A program made the translations under genes and the position numbers. A stretch of DNA of 48,847 bases from an uncultured Pelagibacteraceae bacterium (GTDB lineage: Bacteria > Pseudomonadota > Alphaproteobacteria > Pelagibacterales > Pelagibacteraceae): assembly GCA_902571055.1 (NCBI GenBank), contig CACGAM010000005.1:1-48847 (forward strand), given 5' to 3'. Positions 33,868 to 41,120 of the stretch are shown in pieces. The notes beneath the pieces are model-generated. The model was not told where the DNA came from. It saw only the letters and a program-made list of their open reading frames with translations, and searched no databases. Position 1 is the first letter of the stretch; each line of letters starts with the position of its first letter.

Positions 33868-34212
33868 TTATCTCTGAAGCTTTTTCCAATTAGTATTGTT
33901 CAATAAATTCTCAAGATTGTCTGAATTTCGATAAATAATACCCTTTGAATCTGTTATTAAGTATTTAAAATTTTTATTATTTGGTTTAAAATTTTTGCAA
34001 ATTTTATACATAGCATTTTCTGCTGTATTTTTAAAAACACTAAATCCAACTTGCTTAGCAGAAATTGTTAATCCATAGTCTTTCCAAGATCCTTCAGAGA
34101 CCATTTTAGCATAAAGATTTAATATGATTTTTAGCTCTTTTTTTTCAAAAAAATTTTTTTTTCTATTAAAATCAAAATTATTATTGACTATAAGTTTTAA
34201 GTTAGTTTTCAT
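33868..34212 (-). CDS. DUF2794 protein
   Basis: This 114-residue soluble protein matches the alphaproteobacterial DUF2794 pattern: FFEKKELKIILNLYAKMVSEGSWKDYGL (in pieces FEKKELKIILNLYAKMVSEG, WKDYGL), AVFSVFRR replaced by VGFSVFKNTAENAMYKICK, and a final YLITDSKGIIYRNSDNLENLL. Function is unknown and members are near-universal in the class, which supports the taxonomic placement. The start is set at ATG 34212; a preceding TTG would only add one Met. It overlaps the yciB gene by 11 bases and its stop abuts the stop of the Bax-inhibitor-type gene. Confidence 0.88.
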   Translation of the reverse strand: MKTNLKLIVNNNFDFNRKKNFFEKKELKIILNLYAKMVSEGSWKDYGLTISAKQVGFSVFKNTAENAMYKICKNFKPNNKNFKYLITDSKGIIYRNSDNLENLLNNTNWKKLQR

Positions 34213-34756
34213 CAATCTTATACTTGTTTATTAGACCTATTTGAAAAGCTGTAAATACAAAAGTTATAGGTAGCAACCCCCAAACTTTGAAATTAACCCA
34301 AAATTCCTCTGATTGAGTTCTCCATACGGCTTCGTTTAGAATAGCTAATCCAAAAAAGAAGTAAACCCATCTATTTGTTAGAATTTTCCAACCCTCATCT
34401 TTAAGCGGTAAAGATTTACCTAAAAATTTTTTTAAAAGTGGTTCAGATGAAAAATATTTTCCAAATATTAATACAAATCCAAATAAAATATTAACTACCG
34501 TAGGTTTAATATAAATAAATATAGGATTATCAAAATAAATTGTTAATGCTCCAAAAAAAGTAATTAATATTCCTCCGATAAGGGGAATCATCGGAATTTT
34601 TTTTTCCAAGAACCAAATAATTACAACCGCTATCAATGTTGCAACTATAAATGGTGGTATAGCGACTTTAAGATCTTTACCGCTATTATAATAAATACTA
34701 AAGAAAACCAATAACGGACCAAAGTCTGTGACAAATTTGATTAAAGATTTATTCAC
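34202..34756 (-). CDS. yciB: Inner membrane septation protein YciB (IspZ)
   Basis: This 184-residue protein has five or six hydrophobic segments and the IspZ/YciB signatures KFVTDFGPLLVFFSIYY at the N-terminus, IPLIGGILITFFGALTIYF, DNPIFIYIKPTVVNILFGFVL, LTNRWVYFFFGLAILNEAVWR and WVNFKVWGLLPITFVF. YciB is an inner-membrane protein involved in cell-envelope integrity and division, known to interact with division and elongation proteins in E. coli. The start is GTG at 34756; nearby ATGs are out of frame. It is divergent from hspQ with a 76-bp gap and overlaps DUF2794 at its 3' end. Confidence 0.96.
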   Translation of the reverse strand: MNKSLIKFVTDFGPLLVFFSIYYNSGKDLKVAIPPFIVATLIAVVIIWFLEKKIPMIPLIGGILITFFGALTIYFDNPIFIYIKPTVVNILFGFVLIFGKYFSSEPLLKKFLGKSLPLKDEGWKILTNRWVYFFFGLAILNEAVWRTQSEEFWVNFKVWGLLPITFVFTAFQIGLINKYKIDEN

Positions 34757-34832
34757 ACTTCATATTAGCAGATTAAAAAAACAATCATATTTTTTTTATT
34801 GATTTTTTTTAACAAATCCCCATACTAATATT

Positions 34833-35153
34833 GTGACTATTCAAAAAGCGAAATTTTCTATTGGAGATGTGGTAAAACACAGACATTTTGATTTTAGAGG
34901 CGTAATATATGATGTTGATTTTGAGTTTAATAATTCAGAAGAGTGGTATCAATCTATACCTAAAAATGTAAGACCAAGAAAAGATCAACCATTTTATCAT
35001 TTGCTAGCAGAAAACGATGAAATCACATACGAGGCTTATGTCTCAGAACAAAATCTGTTGGTGGATAACTCAGGCGAGCCTATAAAGCATCCTTTGATTA
35101 ATGAAATATTCTCAGGAAAAAGAGGATCAAGTTATTTTAAACCCTCAAATTAA
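34833..35153 (+). CDS. hspQ: Heat shock protein HspQ (YccV, hemimethylated-DNA-binding fold)
   Basis: This 106-residue protein has the YccV-like beta-barrel: AKFSIGDVVKHRHFDFRGVIYDVDFEF, SEEWYQSIP, PRKDQPFYHLLAENDE, YEAYVSEQNLLVDNSGEPIKHP and a tail with FSGKRGSSYFKP. HspQ is a Lon substrate and specificity-enhancing factor in gamma-proteobacteria and was earlier described as binding hemimethylated oriC DNA. Start at GTG 34833 (TTGTGACTATTC); no ATG precedes in frame. It is divergent from yciB and followed by ~170 bases holding regulatory-looking structures before ccmC. Confidence 0.95.
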   Translation: MTIQKAKFSIGDVVKHRHFDFRGVIYDVDFEFNNSEEWYQSIPKNVRPRKDQPFYHLLAENDEITYEAYVSEQNLLVDNSGEPIKHPLINEIFSGKRGSSYFKPSN

Positions 35154-35171
35154 AAATAGGTCAATTTTTAA
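35150..35171 (+). terminator. Weak AT-only hairpin after hspQ
   Basis: TTAAAAAT (35150-35157) pairs with ATTTTTAA (35164-35171) around loop AGGTCA, overlapping the hspQ stop codon. The stem is 8 bp but entirely A-T, so it is weak. It could be a leaky terminator between hspQ and the ccm operon. In AT-rich DNA such inverted repeats arise easily. Confidence 0.3.
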
Positions 35172-35221
35172 ACACATTTAACTCAAAACTTAGACATATC
35201 TAACAATTATAATCTAATCAA

Positions 35222-35279
35222 TCTGGCCAAGGATACAAACTTTCTTCCTTATTTATCTCCCTCTGTGTTCTTGGTCAGA
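35222..35279 (+). other. Long-loop hairpin in the ccmC upstream region
   Basis: TCTGGCCAAGGA (35222-35233) pairs with TTCTTGGTCAGA (35268-35279) over 12 positions, including two G-U pairs on the plus strand. The loop of 34 bases is strikingly pyrimidine-rich (TTTCTTCCTTATTTATCTCC). The stem includes the only G/C-rich bases in this 170-base gap. It could be an RNA leader element of ccmC or hspQ 3' structure. It matches no riboswitch I recognise. Confidence 0.4.
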
Positions 35280-35300
35280 ATTATATATAGAAAATATTTT

Positions 35301-35313
35301 CATAATGATTATG
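35301..35313. promoter_or_regulatory. Fur/Mur-box-like palindrome before ccmC
   Basis: CATAATGATTATG is a perfect 6-1-6 inverted repeat whose core ATAATGATTAT equals the core of the Fur-box model (ATAATnATTAT). It ends 10 bases before the ccmC ATG. A possible -35/-10 pair (TTGGTC 35271, TATTTT 35295, 18-base spacer) would put initiation right at the palindrome, as for a repressor site. Iron or manganese control of haem handling would make sense, but AT-rich sequence makes chance matches likely. Confidence 0.4.
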
Positions 35314-35323
35314 TATCTTTCAA

Positions 35324-36019
35324 ATGAATATTTTTTATAAAATCAATAATTTAAGCTTTAAGGCTCAAAAATACGTTTTTTTTCTTTTTATAATAGTTTT
35401 TTCTATCGGTATTGTTGAAGCCCTAGTTCTATCACCTGCAGATTATAAACAAAGTGATAGCGTTAGAATAATGTATGTTCATGTACCATCTGCATGGACA
35501 TCTGTTGGGATATTTTCAGTGATAGCAATTTTATCCCTAGGCAACTTAATTTTTAAAAATAAATATTTTTTAACAATTGCAAAAAGCTTAGCCCCGTCTG
35601 GTTTAATATTTAATATAATTGCTTTAGTTACGGGAGCAATATGGGGTAGACCCACTTGGGGCACTTGGTGGGCTTGGGACGCAAGAATAACTTCTATGTT
35701 AGTACTGTGCATTTTTTATATTCTCTACATTTTAAGCTGGAGAGTCTTTGAGAATAAAGAAAGCGTAAATAAAATTACATCTGTAATATCAATCTTAGGC
35801 TTAATAAATTTACCTATTATTAAATTTTCTGTAGAGTGGTGGACAACACTTCATCAACCCGCTTCAATAACTTTATCTGGATCTTCGATACATTCCTCAA
35901 TGTTATTGCCATTATTTATAATGACTGCGGCATTTGTACTTTTTTCCGTTCTAATATTTTTGATGAAATATAATACAGAACTGATAAAAATAAAAAATAA
36001 AGGTTTAGATAGGATATGA
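35324..36019 (+). CDS. ccmC: Haem exporter/trafficking protein CcmC
   Basis: CcmC is an inner-membrane protein that presents haem to CcmE during cytochrome c maturation. The 231-residue product has six hydrophobic helices and the defining WWD motif WGRPTWGTWWAWDARITSML between helices 3 and 4. The His residues VHVPSAW and the later TTLHQPASI are the axial/periplasmic ligands expected in the family. It heads the ccmCDEFGH cluster. ccmA and ccmB, which usually stand immediately upstream, are replaced here by hspQ. ATGA overlap with ccmD. Confidence 0.97.
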   Translation: MNIFYKINNLSFKAQKYVFFLFIIVFSIGIVEALVLSPADYKQSDSVRIMYVHVPSAWTSVGIFSVIAILSLGNLIFKNKYFLTIAKSLAPSGLIFNIIALVTGAIWGRPTWGTWWAWDARITSMLVLCIFYILYILSWRVFENKESVNKITSVISILGLINLPIIKFSVEWWTTLHQPASITLSGSSIHSSMLLPLFIMTAAFVLFSVLIFLMKYNTELIKIKNKGLDRI

Positions 36020-36249
36020 CAATAGAAATTATATCAATGAATGGATACGGTTTATACGTATGGTCATCTTTTATTTTTACATTAACAAGCTTTTTTGCTC
36101 TTTACCATGTAATAAAAATTCAATTAAAAAAAGAACAGGAAAAATTTAAAGCCAAATACTTTGACTTAACTGAGGAAAAAACTGAGAGCGTTAAAAAACA
36201 GAAGACCTATAAAGAAATATTGGCTTTTACAAATATATCAAAAATTTAA
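36016..36249 (+). CDS. ccmD: Haem exporter subunit CcmD
   Basis: CcmD is a small protein that stabilises the CcmABC-CcmE complex and helps release holo-CcmE. This 77-residue product has the family's start [23 protein letters not shown], one membrane helix (residues ~9-31), and a charged cytoplasmic tail rich in Lys/Glu. It is somewhat longer than typical CcmD (50-65). The position between ccmC and ccmE with an ATGA overlap makes the identification secure despite weak sequence conservation in the family. Confidence 0.9.
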   Translation: MTIEIISMNGYGLYVWSSFIFTLTSFFALYHVIKIQLKKEQEKFKAKYFDLTEEKTESVKKQKTYKEILAFTNISKI

Positions 36250-36260
36250 TTTTAAAATAT

Positions 36261-36680
36261 ATGTTTGGTAAAAAAGTAAAACTGAGAATTACTTTTTTAT
36301 CTTTTACTTTTGTTTCACTAATTTTAATTGTATTTTTAATATTAAAATCATTAGAAGAGAATGTGGTCTACTTCAAGTCTCCAACGGAAATTAAAAATTT
36401 ATCTGAATTAACAAATAAAAAAGTTCGAGTTGGAGGCATGGTTAAAAAAAACTCATTAGAGGTAAATGCTAAAGAAATCAGTTTTGTAATAACTGATTTT
36501 AAAAATGAGATAAAAGTAACTTATTCTGGAATAGTTCCCAATCTTTTTGAGGAAGAAAAAGGCGTAGTAGCTGAAGGTTTTATTCAAGATAGAAAGTTTT
36601 TTGTTGCAAAAAAAATTTTAGCTAAGCATGATGAGAATTATATGCCTCCCGAAGTTAAAAAGGCATTAGAAAATAATTAA
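36261..36680 (+). CDS. ccmE: Haem chaperone CcmE
   Basis: CcmE covalently holds haem in the periplasm and hands it to the CcmF/H ligation complex. The 139-residue protein has an N-terminal anchor helix ([19 protein letters not shown]), the OB-fold part [37 protein letters not shown] and [14 protein letters not shown] [11 protein letters not shown], then [11 protein letters not shown] with the haem-attaching His (H123) and Tyr (Y127) in the canonical HxxxY form. This is the H-type CcmE, not the CxxxY variant. TAATG overlap with ccmF. Confidence 0.97.
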   Translation: MFGKKVKLRITFLSFTFVSLILIVFLILKSLEENVVYFKSPTEIKNLSELTNKKVRVGGMVKKNSLEVNAKEISFVITDFKNEIKVTYSGIVPNLFEEEKGVVAEGFIQDRKFFVAKKILAKHDENYMPPEVKKALENN

Positions 36681-38548
36681 TGATTAACCAACTAGGTTAT
36701 TATTCTTTGGTATTTTGTGTTTTATTTTCTTTATTTATAATTACTAATTCAACAAGAGCAATTATTTCAAAAAATTCAAAATTTGACGGCATTTATTATA
36801 ATTTAGTCTTTTTACAACTTTTTCTAGTTGTATTTAGTTTTATTTGTCTAATTTTTAATTTTATAGTTTCAGACTTTAGTAATGTAACCGTTTATAATAA
36901 TTCTCATACTTCTAAACCACTATTCTATAAAATATCTGGAGTTTGGGGAAATCACGAAGGAAGCTTGTTACTTTGGTTGCTTGTATTAATATTATTTTTA
37001 TTTTTATTTATTTTAAATTCTAAAAAATCTGAAAATAATTACAAATTATTAACAATAGTGTTTCAAGAAGTAATCATATTAGGATTTTTGCTTTTTATAA
37101 TATTTACCTCAAATCCTTTTGAATATTTATTTCCAACTCCAACAGAGGGTCTTGGACTTAACCCAATTTTACAAGATCCTGCGTTAGCCATTCATCCTCC
37201 TATTTTATATTTAGGATACGTTGGGACTTCATTAGTATTTTCTTCATCTTTAGCTGCCACTGTGAACAAAAGTATTAATTCTGATTGGGCGAAACATATA
37301 AAGAAATGGATATTTGCATCATGGATATTTCTAACACTCGGCATAATGCTAGGCTCAATATGGGCTTATTACGAACTTGGTTGGGGAGGATTTTGGTTTT
37401 GGGATCCTGTAGAAAATGTCTCTTTAATGCCTTGGTTATGTTTAACAGCGTTATTACACTCAGTTTTAGTTTTAGAAAAAAGAAATTCACTGAAAAACTG
37501 GACAGTCATACTTTCAATCGCAACTTTTGCATTAAGTATGAGTGGAACCTTTCTAGTAAGATCGGGGATTTTAAACTCTATACACACATTCGCTAATGAT
37601 CCTTCAAGAGGACTATTCATACTAATTTTTTTATTTATTTTAATTTTATTAGCAATAATTATTTACTTTTCATTTGAAATTAAAAATACAAATCCATCCA
37701 ATAATTTTTTTTGGCTCAGTAAAGAAACTGCGGTTTTAATTAATAATTGGTTTATGATGTATTTTTTATCTGTGGTGTTAATTGGAACATTGTATCCAAT
37801 TTTTTTAGAGGTAATTAGTAATGAAAAAATTTCAGTAGGCGCTCCATTTTATCATAAATTAATGGTTCCTTTTTTGATACCTTTTTTTATTTTCATGTCT
37901 ATCGGACCTAGATTAAAATGGATTAAGGATAAGTTTACAAAAATAAATTACTATCAAATTTTAATACTTATTTTATCATTAGTCATATCTTACCTAATAG
38001 TTGAATATTCTGGTGTTAAATATCTTTTTTCAACTATATTAATTTCAACTTCAATTTTTTTATTTTATAGCAGCGCAAGTGATCTTGTTAAAAAAAATAT
38101 TCAGTTCCCTCAAAAAATTTCTCATTTTGCATTTAGCTTACTTATAATAAGTATTCTGATTAATGGGATTTATTCTAAAGAGATTAATTCTAATATGAAA
38201 GTTGGTGATAATCTTACTTTCATGAATAAAAAAATTGAATTTAAAAGTATAAATTTTGAAAAACAGGATAACTATAATTTGTTGAGAGGAAATTTTGAGA
38301 TTACTGAAGAGGGAAAGATACCGATAAATTTTCAGCCAGAAATAAGAATATACGACCAACCTGTAATATCAACTAGTGAAGCAGATATTAAGACAAATTT
38401 ATTGAATGATAACTTTATTGTATTTAGTTTGCTAAAAGAGGGAGAGGTGTTTAACGTAAGATATCAACAAAAACCCTTCATGATCTGGATTTGGATATCA
38501 CTTATCATGTTAGCTTTCGGAGGTAGTTTAGCTTTAATTAAAAAATGA
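36680..38548 (+). CDS. ccmF: Cytochrome c haem lyase subunit CcmF
   Basis: CcmF joins haem to the CxxCH motif of apocytochromes. The 622-residue polytopic protein shows the periplasmic block GVWGNHEGSLLLW, LQDPALAIHPPILYLGYVG, the WWD motif GWGGFWFWDPVENVSLMPWL and SMSGTFLVRSGILNSIHTFANDP. These include the four His ligands and Trp-rich site typical of the family. Length and ~14 hydrophobic segments are standard, and a periplasmic domain near residues 505-590 precedes the last helix. It overlaps ccmE by one base and ccmG by ATGA. It probably works with the CcmH protein below; no ccmI is present. Confidence 0.98.
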   Translation: MINQLGYYSLVFCVLFSLFIITNSTRAIISKNSKFDGIYYNLVFLQLFLVVFSFICLIFNFIVSDFSNVTVYNNSHTSKPLFYKISGVWGNHEGSLLLWLLVLILFLFLFILNSKKSENNYKLLTIVFQEVIILGFLLFIIFTSNPFEYLFPTPTEGLGLNPILQDPALAIHPPILYLGYVGTSLVFSSSLAATVNKSINSDWAKHIKKWIFASWIFLTLGIMLGSIWAYYELGWGGFWFWDPVENVSLMPWLCLTALLHSVLVLEKRNSLKNWTVILSIATFALSMSGTFLVRSGILNSIHTFANDPSRGLFILIFLFILILLAIIIYFSFEIKNTNPSNNFFWLSKETAVLINNWFMMYFLSVVLIGTLYPIFLEVISNEKISVGAPFYHKLMVPFLIPFFIFMSIGPRLKWIKDKFTKINYYQILILILSLVISYLIVEYSGVKYLFSTILISTSIFLFYSSASDLVKKNIQFPQKISHFAFSLLIISILINGIYSKEINSNMKVGDNLTFMNKKIEFKSINFEKQDNYNLLRGNFEITEEGKIPINFQPEIRIYDQPVISTSEADIKTNLLNDNFIVFSLLKEGEVFNVRYQQKPFMIWIWISLIMLAFGGSLALIKK

Positions 38549-39075
38549 AATTTAAAAAATTAAATTTAGTTTTAATATTATTAATAACAATTTTAGTTTT
38601 TTTTGCTTTGTATTTAGGTATGAAAAAACAAAACTTGTATACCACTGATCATATCGTAAATAAGAAAATGCCTAACTTAATAAGTACAGAACTTTTTACT
38701 GGAGAGGAAACGAATTTAAGCGAATTAGTTGCACAAGAAAAATTTACAATTTTAAACATATGGGCATCTTGGTGTGCACCTTGTAGGTCAGAACATAAAC
38801 ATCTAATTACTCTTTCTTCTAATAACAACTCAAAAATAGTTGGTTTAAATTACAAGGATAAGATTGAAAATGCTAAATCTTTCATATCAGAATTAGGTAA
38901 TCCATATGATCATATATTATTAGATAAAAAAGGTTTTATCTCAATAGATTTAGGTGCATATGGTGTTCCAGAGACATATGTAATTGATAACACAAATAAT
39001 AAAATTATAAAAAAATATCTTGGACCTATTGATGAGTTTATTTTAGAAGAAATTATAAATATATTAAATTCATGA
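38545..39075 (+). CDS. ccmG: Thiol:disulfide interchange protein CcmG/DsbE
   Basis: CcmG is a membrane-anchored thioredoxin-fold reductant for apocytochrome c cysteines. The 176-residue protein has an N-terminal anchor (NLVLILLITILVFFALYLG), the active site WASWCAPCRSEH (C77, C80), and a later GAYGVPETYVID with the cis-Pro loop. The acidic GLNYKDKIENA insertion is typical. It is coupled to ccmF by ATGA and to ccmH by ATGA, so the three ligation components are translated together. All catalytic residues appear intact. Confidence 0.97.
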   Translation: MKFKKLNLVLILLITILVFFALYLGMKKQNLYTTDHIVNKKMPNLISTELFTGEETNLSELVAQEKFTILNIWASWCAPCRSEHKHLITLSSNNNSKIVGLNYKDKIENAKSFISELGNPYDHILLDKKGFISIDLGAYGVPETYVIDNTNNKIIKKYLGPIDEFILEEIINILNS

Positions 39076-39458
39076 AAAAAAAATTTAAATTAATGACCTG
39101 TTCTTTTTTACTTTTGATACTAATTAATAATTCAGTTTTAGCTGATAATAAAATTAGCAAAGTTGATTCAATTTCAAAAAATTTGAGATGTTTAATCTGC
39201 CAAGGTCAATCTGTGTATGACTCACAATCTGAATTTGCGATAAGTGTTAAAGATTTAATTAAAAAAAAAATTGAAGAGGGTAATTCAGACAAAGATATTT
39301 ATGAATATTTGAAAAATAAATATGGTGACTGGATAATGTATGAACCTGAATTAGACAAAAAAACACTTCTTCTTTGGATATTACCGTTGATTTTGTTTGT
39401 TTTTGGAGGTCTATTAATATTTAAAAAAGCATTTATAAATTACAATAAAAATGTTTAA
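39072..39458 (+). CDS. ccmH: Cytochrome c maturation protein CcmH (CycL type)
   Basis: This 128-residue protein has a signal/anchor helix (KLMTCSFLLLILINNSVLA), the redox motif LRCLICQGQSVYDSQSEFA (C40, C43, with LRCxxCQ diagnostic), and a C-terminal membrane helix (LLLWILPLILFVFGGLLIF). It corresponds to the short CcmH/CycL form in which the TPR part (CcmI) is a separate gene, but no ccmI follows here. It accepts reducing equivalents from CcmG and presents reduced apocytochrome to CcmF. The YGDWIMYEPELDKKTLLLW block is the usual family ending. An 8-base overlap links it to the pagL-like gene. Confidence 0.97.
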   Translation: MKKKFKLMTCSFLLLILINNSVLADNKISKVDSISKNLRCLICQGQSVYDSQSEFAISVKDLIKKKIEEGNSDKDIYEYLKNKYGDWIMYEPELDKKTLLLWILPLILFVFGGLLIFKKAFINYNKNV

Positions 39459-39960
39459 ATTTTTAAAAATATTTGTACTTTATTTTTTTCTTTCTTTGCC
39501 TGTATATGGTGAAGAGCAGAATAAATTTGAAAGTGAACATCAGTGGAATTTTTATTCTGGAATGTTTGATTTCAGTGATGATGGTGCAAAATCTACTTTA
39601 TTTGGAATTCAACATCAAAATGAAAATCTTCTACGAGATAGTTTTCTAGGGACTATTTCTCCTATTACAGGTTTTATGCTAACAGCTGATAGTGCAACCT
39701 ATTTCTATACTGGTATACAAGCTGAATATAAACTAGGTTTTGTCAACTTTGTACCGAGTTTTACGCCTGGTTTATATGGCGAAGGTGATGGAAAAGACTT
39801 GGGACACTTAATCGAATTTAAGAGCGAAGTACAATTATCCTTAGATTTATTTAAAAATTCTCAACTGGGCCTATCTTATAACCATATTTCTAATGCAAGT
39901 CTTGGAGATAAAAATCCTGGGGCAAATAGTTATATGTTCAATTTTCTTCAAAAGTTCTAA
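39451..39960 (+). CDS. PagL-like lipid A 3-O-deacylase / acyloxyacyl hydrolase
   Basis: This 169-residue outer membrane protein has a signal peptide (FLKIFVLYFFLSLPVYG) and alternating beta-strand patterns of an 8-stranded barrel. The C-terminal strand SYNHISNASLGDKNPGANSYMF (in pieces SYNHISNASLG, NPGANSYMFNF) carries the PagL catalytic His-Ser pair with the following acidic/Asn context, and the protein ends in Phe as expected for Bam recognition. PagL removes the 3-O acyl chain of lipid A. Its coupling (8-base overlap) to ccmH is probably positional, but such a lipid enzyme at the end of a ccm operon is uncommon. Confidence 0.82.
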   Translation: MFKFLKIFVLYFFLSLPVYGEEQNKFESEHQWNFYSGMFDFSDDGAKSTLFGIQHQNENLLRDSFLGTISPITGFMLTADSATYFYTGIQAEYKLGFVNFVPSFTPGLYGEGDGKDLGHLIEFKSEVQLSLDLFKNSQLGLSYNHISNASLGDKNPGANSYMFNFLQKF

Positions 39961-39969
39961 AGCAACGTA

Positions 39970-41118
39970 ATGAGCTTAAAAAATTGCCATAACTTTCAAG
40001 ATTTTAGAAATCTTGCAAAAAGAAAATTACCATCACCAATATTTCACTACATTGATGGAGCAGCAGATGATGAAATAACTTATAACAGAAATACTTCTGC
40101 TTTTAATGATGTAGATTTAGTGCCGAATGTATTAAGAGGAGTTGAGAAGGTTGATTTGTCCACTACGATTTTTGGTAAAAAACTTGACTTACCTTTTTAT
40201 TGCTCACCAACAGCATTACAAAGACTATTTCATTACGAAGGTGAAAGAGCTGTGGGTAAAGCAGCTAAAAAATTTAATACAATGTTTGGAGTTTCTGCTT
40301 TAGCAACTGTGAGTGTTGAAGAGATATCATCTTTGATTGATACTCCAAAAATGTTTCAATTTTATTTCCATAAAGATAGAGGTTTAAACGATTCTTGTTT
40401 AGAAAGAGCTAAAGCTGCAAAATTTGATGTAATGGCTTTAACAGTTGATACTATAACTGGTGGTAATCGTGAAAGAGATTTAAGAACTGGTTTTACTTCA
40501 CCTCCAAAACTAACACTTGCGAGTTTATTTAGCTTTGCGACAAAACCAATGTGGGGCATAAATTATGTAACGAGAGGAAAGTTCGAATTACCTCATTTAC
40601 AAGATTATGTAAAAGAGGGCACTAGTACAAATACATCAATAGGAAACTATTTTTCTACTATGTTAGATCAATCTATGAACTGGAATGATGCAGAAAAACT
40701 TTGTGCGCAATGGGGAGGACATTTTGCTTTGAAGGGTATTATGAGTGTAGAGGATGCAAAAAAAGCAGTTGATATTGGTTGTACAGGAATAATGGTTTCA
40801 AATCATGGAGGAAGACAGCTTGATGGAGCTAGATCACCGTTCGATCAACTAGCAGAGATAGTAGATGCAGTAGGTGATAAAATTGATGTTATTTGTGAAG
40901 GAGGTTTTCAAAGAGGTACACACATGTTAAAAGCTTTATCATTAGGTGCAAAAGCTTGTGCTGGAGGACGGTTATACCTTTATGCATTAGCTGCAGCAGG
41001 ACAAGCTGGTGTTGAAAGAGCTCTAGGACAGTACAAAACTGAGTTAGAGAGAGATATGAAATTAATGGGTTGTACAAAAATAAGTGACCTAAGTAGAAAT
41101 AATTTAAGATTTAGATAG
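39970..41118 (+). CDS. FMN-dependent alpha-hydroxyacid oxidase/dehydrogenase, copy 1
   Basis: This 382-residue protein of the LldD/glycolate oxidase family oxidises L-2-hydroxy acids to 2-oxo acids. Family sites are FHYIDGAADDE, YCSPTALQRLFHYEGERA, FYFHKDRG, LTVDTITGGNRERDLRTGF and FALKGIMSVEDAKKAVDIG, then the catalytic H279 with R282 in VSNHGGRQLDGARSP. The FMN-phosphate motif, usually DGGxRRG, reads EGGFQRG (E310, Q314), losing both the Asp and an Arg found in copy 2. The next element THMLKALSLGAKA has His where TDV is usual. It is followed 2 bases later by its paralogue. The substrate could be lactate, glycolate or another hydroxyacid. Confidence 0.92.
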   Translation: MSLKNCHNFQDFRNLAKRKLPSPIFHYIDGAADDEITYNRNTSAFNDVDLVPNVLRGVEKVDLSTTIFGKKLDLPFYCSPTALQRLFHYEGERAVGKAAKKFNTMFGVSALATVSVEEISSLIDTPKMFQFYFHKDRGLNDSCLERAKAAKFDVMALTVDTITGGNRERDLRTGFTSPPKLTLASLFSFATKPMWGINYVTRGKFELPHLQDYVKEGTSTNTSIGNYFSTMLDQSMNWNDAEKLCAQWGGHFALKGIMSVEDAKKAVDIGCTGIMVSNHGGRQLDGARSPFDQLAEIVDAVGDKIDVICEGGFQRGTHMLKALSLGAKACAGGRLYLYALAAAGQAGVERALGQYKTELERDMKLMGCTKISDLSRNNLRFR

Positions 41119-41120
41119 TC

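Noticed and set aside
35154..35323. 6S RNA or SRP RNA in the gap before ccmC
   Set aside because: The gap lacks the SRP tetraloop and receptor motif and the long interrupted helix of 6S RNA; only one stem is seen.
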